From the NCBI RefSeq assembly GCF_937616625.2, contig NC_065576.1:7380501-7444500 (forward strand): DNA of 64,000 nucleotides, in the 5' to 3' direction. Positions 58,705 through 64,000 of the stretch are shown in pieces; positions within the stretch are counted from its first letter, which is position 1, and each line of letters starts with the position of its first letter. A model generated the notes under the pieces. The model was not told where the DNA came from and did no database searches. It saw only the letters and a program-made list of their open reading frames with translations. This DNA comes from Mercurialis annua. Its lineage: Eukaryota > Streptophyta > Magnoliopsida > Malpighiales > Euphorbiaceae. The position numbers and the translations under genes were made by a program.

Positions 58705-59157
58705 GGATTAAAATAATGAAATACAAATTTAATACCTTAAAAAATACTAGTACAAACTGGTCACGACTTCTTCTATCTCACTTTAATAGCAAATTTGGGT
58801 CAAAACATGGAACAAATGCAATTTATTAGTTTCAGGCACCAATCAGAAGAAATGTCATCTCTCATTTGTATTATCAAGTGGAGGATAAAATGTCACATTT
58901 CTGAATGTGCATTTATGTGGTTTCTATTTTACATCTTTTTCTCATCTTCCATTCAGAATTATTTGTCATATATCACAACTGGATTTTTCTCGTCTCAATA
59001 TATTTTTAGTTTTTATTTTTATAGGTATAATACAATATCACCCCTCTAATAACTAGTGGAATCCCAATTACAGTAAAAAAAAAGTAAAGACATTAAGACT
59101 ACACGATTAGAAAAATAATAATAAAAGGATAGAATTTATTCGGATAGAATGATATAA
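58705..59157. other. Intergenic, no gene seen
   Basis: AT-rich; small open frames without features. Confidence 0.4.
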
Positions 59158-59162
59158 TAATT

Positions 59163-59605
59163 TGTTGTGAGATTAGCCGCAGCGGAATAGCAGAAAATTA
59201 ATTAGGAAATCAAGCTTATGGCAAAATATAGAATCGAACTAAAAACAAACACAAGATTTACGTGGTTCGTCAATGACAACTCCACGGGCAAAGGAATGAG
59301 TTTTATTCACTAAAAGATGAAGAATACAAAAGAACGGTAGAGATTTTTCTAATGCCCAAACCCAACAATAAACCCAAATAATGCTTTGGTCGTACTAATC
59401 TGCCTCACACTCTTAAATTATACAAACCATGAGCTTGTCTATTTATAGTGTTCTAAATAGGTCAAAGGAATAAGGAGTTCAAATCCAAAAAGAATTTAGA
59501 CTTCCTTTTCCTACACAAACCTAATAATGACATAATCAACATCCAACACATATTAGGATAAATTAAAGTCCTAAACTAATTAGAATTTTAGGAATAATCC
59601 TAACA
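59163..59605 (-). mobile_element. Solo LTR of a Ty1/copia element (443 bp), 5-bp TSD
   Basis: It starts TGTTGTGAGATT and ends ATCCTAACA, with TAATT duplications at 59158-59162 and 59606-59610. It shares the block ATTTACGTGGTTCG and the CTCCACGGGC block with the LTRs of the copia element at 10438-15542, so it is a relative of that family; orientation is taken from that match. Confidence 0.8.
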
Positions 59606-59610
59606 TAATT

Positions 59611-60375
59611 TTTTATTATCAAATGACTAGGTTTTACTGTTTTATCCTTATAGATATATGTATTGGAAAAGAATAAATATGCCTTTTGTGTATCCATTAA
59701 TTCTAACATTAACAGTTTCATTGGATAAATTTTATCCTTTTATCTTTAGTATAAAATAAAATACAATAAATATTTTTTTATTCAATATTTATAATTATTC
59801 AATAATAAAAAATAGAAGAACAATTTGATCAAAAAAATTATTTAAAAATACATTCAATAAGAATTTAGATAATAAAAATTTGTACGTGTATTCTTCAATT
59901 GTGTTGATGAACTAATTTATACTTATTTAATAAGAACGACAATTTGTAGTCTTTTACTTTTTTGTATCAATTGGTCCTTATACTTTCAAAAATTATGGGA
60001 TTTTTTTGTTAACGAAAGTACAAAAATGTCATAAATCACGTAAAACGGTTTTCAAAAATACGAGGAATAAGTAAAGAAATAGAAGGATTTCATAAAACTA
60101 TTTTTTAAAAGTGTAGTGATCAGCCAGTGCTCTTATAGCACAGTGATAAAAGCCACAAGCATATTGGTAAGATGTCTCGTGTTCGAATTTCACTACCCCC
60201 TCCCTAATTATTAAAAAAAATATAGGAATCAAGTAAAGAAATAAAAATGCCTAAAGATGAAGTAAAGAAAAAATAAAAAATACAAGATCTTAGGATATCT
60301 CAAGCTGTAAAATTATTAATTAGGCCTTAAATTCATTTTACTAACATTTGATTAATCTAGATAAGAGAATATGTC
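59611..60375. other. Intergenic with a possible SINE relic
   Basis: AT-rich. Near 60125-60215 a tRNA-like segment (CACAGTGATAAAAGCCACAAG, then GTGTTCGAATTTC) is followed by an A-run, and imperfect GGAATAAGTAAAGAAATA copies lie near 60064 and 60225, which may be a degraded SINE and its target duplication. Confidence 0.35.
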
Positions 60376-60650
60376 CACTACAAGGAATTCTGTATTTGGC
60401 AACAAATTCTTCAGCAGCTAATTTTTTGTTGCTGCTAAAAAACATTGTGCAACATTAATTTTGAAAGTTGCTGCCATTAGTTAAGTTATAGCAGCATTTT
60501 ACATCAAATTTTGTTACCAATTACTTAAAGCAACGTTTTATTAGCAGCAACATGCTACAATTTTTTTTTATTGCTATATGTTAACAGTAACAATTTTAAT
60601 ACTATTAACAGTAAAAGTGTTTGCTGCTAATTCAAGTATTTTTGGTAGTG
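60376..60650. mobile_element. CACTA-like MITE (275 bp)
   Basis: It begins CACTACAAGGAATTC and ends AAGTATTTTTGGTAGTG; the inverted CACTA ends are the signature of CACTA (CMC) elements. Internal subrepeats contain GCAGCAAC and its inverse. The flanking triplets (GTC and AAT) do not match, so a target duplication is not supported. Confidence 0.6.
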
Positions 60651-63074
60651 AATATTTCTTAGATAATTTGACGATGGATCACAAATTTATAAATCTATAT
60701 CATAAACCAAAAAAAGGAACATTATATGTGCCAATGCATGATCAGTCAAAGAAAGAACAAAAAATCTAGCAAAAAGACATTACACAACTAAAAGCTATAA
60801 GCACTGACTCCATTGTTATGCATGTCGAGAAAATTATATGAAGAAAAAAAGTTGATTAATTATTTATACAAAAAGAATTATACAGAAAACAAAATGGGAA
60901 ATAATTTGGAAATAAGTGGGGAGACCATATGGCGAAAATACCGGGGAGCATAAACATGGCTGTAAAAACAAAATAGAAGCAATAACCCAGTTTTTAAGGT
61001 AATTCCTATGCTTTCTCCTTTGTAAATGTAGAGCACCAACCCCTAAATTTTACGCCACTTTACTATGTAAATTTTGAGACATCCAACGTTAACTGTTTTG
61101 TTTTTACTTTACTTAATCTTATGATGCATCCCATTTATAATTTTTAATTCTTTATTTTGAAGTGAAAATACTATCTCAGTTCCCAATTGGAGTATATGTT
61201 TATTTGATTTAATTATATGTATTATAAAAAACTATCCTTATTTGATATCGGAGTTTAGCTTCTCGATGGGCATCCTGCAAAATAATGGGTAAGAAAGTTG
61301 GATAATGATTGTCCGATAGTAAATTCAGTTTAAACATTTACAATTAGTTTAAGAGCTTGTAGAGTAATAATGATAATGTGTGTTAATAGTCATATATACC
61401 TCAAACCCTTTGGCTATGTTTGATTCGTGAGATAGGTTCGGAATATAATAGTTTTTCGTATAATATAATTATTTTTTACTTTGATTCATGAAATAGTAAC
61501 TCATGAAATTGCTATTTTATGATTTGTGTAATAATTACTTCTCCCAAAAAATTAAAAATGGATCTATTTCATAATATTCCATTTTATGAATTAAATATAG
61601 ATATATATATATAGTGGTGAGTTTAGAGCATATCTAGAGTCTAAATAGAATTAAGTTTTCTATTTTGTTCTATTCATAGAAGAATGGAGTATTGTTTTGT
61701 ATTCTGCAATAGTTGGAGCTGTTGGAGATTATCTTTGGTATACGGATTTTATTGAGATAAAAAGTCTGGGTTTGGATAAAATTAGGTTTATTTGAATGCA
61801 CGATGAATCGAAAAATGCTCAAGCCGAGTTTTAATAAGTTCGGCCTAACAAAAACCCTTAAAAATTCGGTCTTTAGTCCGATCAAGTCGCTACTTTAATA
61901 TATGTGATAGAGTTCAGATCTACGGATCTGAATTCGGACTAGCAGTTCAATATATCATAACTTATTAAATTATTGATTCATCATTTTAGTACACTTTTAT
62001 ATTTTTATTAAATAATGAGTCGAAGAAACAGATTTGATCGTCCAAGCAACCTATAAAAAAAATCAGCTACTGCATGGCTACAGACTGCACTTTATGTTAA
62101 TTGATGTAAATAATTAGTATTTTGTCTAAATTATAGGTAAAACCTTAATTAGGGTTTTCAGTAAAACTCAAATGGTTAACTGTTTTTCTTAATTTCGCAT
62201 ATAAAATTGTTCCGTTTAGATTAATTTTGACAGAAGCAGTGAATGATTTGTGCAATTTTATTTTGGGGTAAAAAAATTCATTATGCATCAATTTAATTTA
62301 CACAAACAAAATGCGCCAAATATACTAATTGAATAAAAATTATTTTATTTTATTAAAAAGACGCCCTAGTTTATACTAGTATTTAGAAACAATAGTTGAC
62401 TACTAAAAATACATAATGCGCGATATAGGAGACAGTATGCAAACTATTTTAAAATCTTACTCAAGTTTATCTAAAAACAATATAAAACTAAATTTATTTT
62501 CCTAGTTTAAAAATTATTTCAGCTGACATAGAATGCCTCATTTGAATTCTTTTCTTATTTGCATATTATTTTCTAGTTTACTTTGTATATTAACCATTAA
62601 GTGATACTTTTGTCATATGTGTTTGTTTGCCACATTCCAAATTGGTAGTTTTGAATAATGTCATGGATTGATGATGACATTTATTTCTTAGGAAAAAAAA
62701 TAATTATGATAAAAATATTAAAATTTATTCTATTAAATTTAAATTATTTTTACTATAAGATGAATTATATTAAAATAAATACTAAAATAAAATAAATACA
62801 GTAAAAAATTATGTTAAAGTAAAATAAATATCATAAATCGGCTGTTATAAAATATTAAAGAAATACATAAAATTACCGACCGACCTAAATTGAATAAAAA
62901 TATTATATAAAAATAAAATTCAAAATAAAACATTCATAGTGCAATATTCAAAACATTCAAATTATTGAATTTTTTTAGCATCATTATACCCTCAATAATC
63001 TTATTTATAATTTGTTACATACTAAAAATACTTCAATAATATAACCATAATTTTACTTCATCAAAAACATTGTA
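60651..63074. other. Intergenic, no gene seen
   Basis: 2.4 kb of AT-rich DNA with no convincing ORF. A short segment near 61250-61370 is faintly similar to the start of the Tat-type LTR (TTGTCCGAT and AGAGCTT blocks) but is too diverged to call. Confidence 0.4.
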
Positions 63075-63082
63075 GTTGAAGT

Positions 63083-63376
63083 CAGTGTTTTAAAAACCGA
63101 ACCGGTGGCCGAACCGGTTCGGCCACCGGTTTCCGGTTCAACCGGTTTAACCGGTTTGATAAATTTAAAAACATTTGAAAAAAATTCAAGTTTTCCGGTT
63201 TTTTACCGGTCCAATCCGGTTCAACACCCGATTTTTTACCGGTCCAATCCGGCTCAATCCGGTCCAACCCGGTCCAATCAAAAGATCCGGTTTTTTACTT
63301 TTTCAAACCGGACTACTGACCGGTTCACGGTTCAACCGGTCCGACCGGCCGGTCCGGTCCGGTTTTTAAAACACTG
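63083..63376. mobile_element. CCGGT-rich hAT-type MITE (294 bp) with 8-bp TSD
   Basis: Termini CAGTGTTTTAAAAACCG and CCGGTTTTTAAAACACTG are near-perfect inverted repeats, with a perfect GTTGAAGT duplication at 63075-63082 and 63377-63384. The interior is dense in AACCGGTT, CCGGTCC and related words in both orientations. The open frames seen across it are products of the repeat. Confidence 0.88.
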
Positions 63377-63384
63377 GTTGAAGT

Positions 63385-63789
63385 TTGAACAAAGCTCTAA
63401 ACAAATCTTAAGGAATCAAATATCGATTCGAGTTATACCAATTAAAATAATCAGAACAACTCATAAAATATATATATTAAAAATCCAAAAAATTCGTCAC
63501 AACAAATATTTTTTAAAGAAGAAAACTATATCTACAAGTGAAGAGATAGTAACTTTTTTTAATTTAAAAATTGGAGATCTCCGCTTTTTCATCTTGTAAA
63601 ATTATCCGGCTTTTTTTAATAAATGATGCGTATATTAGCCATCGTAAAGCAGTTATAGAATGAAAAACAATAAATTCAAAATTGGAATTAAGAAACAAAA
63701 ACAATTAAAATTTTAAAGACATTTTTTTTTCAAATAAAAGATTTCTAGATAATACGATTTGTAGAAAAAAAATCGCCTTGCAAGTTAGG
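63385..63789. other. Intergenic, no gene seen
   Basis: AT-rich sequence between two MITEs. Confidence 0.4.
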
Positions 63790-63942
63790 TAGCATGGACA
63801 CTTCACCCAATCAACATTTTCCGTTTTAGAAACGTTAGCGTTTCAGACACAAAATTTCAATTATAACATAAAAAACCTTCACATAAGATTGTTTTTCTAG
63901 ACCCGTGTTCCGTTTTTCCGTGTCCGTGCTATCTAGCTTGCT
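63790..63942. mobile_element. Small MITE with GTAGCAYGGACA termini, copy 3
   Basis: GTAGCATGGACACTTC at the left and TTCCGTGTCCGTGCTA at the right are inverted termini. The interior (GTTTCAGACAC, GTGTTCCGTTTTTCC) matches the intronic copies at 20850 and 43935. Confidence 0.6.
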
Positions 63943-64000
63943 AGCTAAGCGGTGTTAGATTTAAGAGAATGTGGTCGAGAGGTTTTAGTGAGAGACTAGA

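Noticed and set aside
60578..60769. 63-codon open frame
   Set aside because: It crosses the right end of the CACTA-like element and has no features.
61250..61380. Old LTR of the Tat family
   Set aside because: Only a few short words match the Tat LTR; no ends or target duplication could be defined.
63105..63599. 164-codon open frame
   Set aside because: Most of it is the CCGGT repeat of the hAT MITE, open in several frames.

Overview
The window is nuclear DNA of a eudicot plant. It is AT-rich, its genes carry plant-type introns, and it holds plant-specific families: a UGT91-like glycosyltransferase, an AINTEGUMENTA-like double-AP2 factor, an RLCK-VI kinase, Tnt1-like and Tat-lineage retrotransposons, Stowaway MITEs and tRNA-derived SINEs. 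I cannot place it to species from sequence alone.

Layout. 1-3650: remnants of large Tekay-type LTRs with an inserted Mutator-type MITE. 3690-8740: a tandem duplication of a ~1.38 kb unit (foldback MITE plus Helitron); the first copy is interrupted by a complete 2.25 kb solo LTR and the second copy keeps the empty site. 9003-17126: a UGT91-type glycosyltransferase gene on the minus strand, whose predicted promoter has been separated from its coding sequence by an intact young Tnt1-like copia element (10438-15542), followed by a truncated UGT paralogue. 18205-21617: a six-exon gene for a 573-residue plant nuclear-type protein of uncertain identity. 22420-22492: tRNA-Arg(CCU). 24248-32148: a very young Tat-lineage Ty3/gypsy element that lacks gag, has a frameshifted integrase and carries an oppositely oriented, apparently intron-containing ORF. 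32150-42625: gene-poor DNA with a hAT element, Mutator-type MITEs, a SINE, a decayed LINE, a plastid-derived fragment with trnL-CAA, a Helitron candidate and a Stowaway MITE. 43820-47022: an eight-exon RLCK-VI kinase gene. 49503-50141: a single-exon TPR protein gene. 53046-56928: a nine-exon AIL6/PLT3-like gene including a 9-nt micro-exon. 57000-64000: mostly repeats (compound palindrome, SINEs, copia solo LTR, CACTA-like element, CCGG-rich hAT MITE).

The exon structures of the three multi-exon genes were worked out by hand from splice sites and reading phase; each gives an uninterrupted frame from ATG to stop (573, 477 and 535 codons). The cellular genes are not functionally linked to one another. 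The main points of interest are how transposons have rewired or recorded the locus: a copia insertion in a 5' UTR, a recently moved but gag-less gypsy element with antisense coding capacity, and a duplication that preserves the pre-insertion state of a solo LTR. I found no plainly undescribed biological system; the gag-less Tat element with its intron-bearing antisense gene is the closest candidate.
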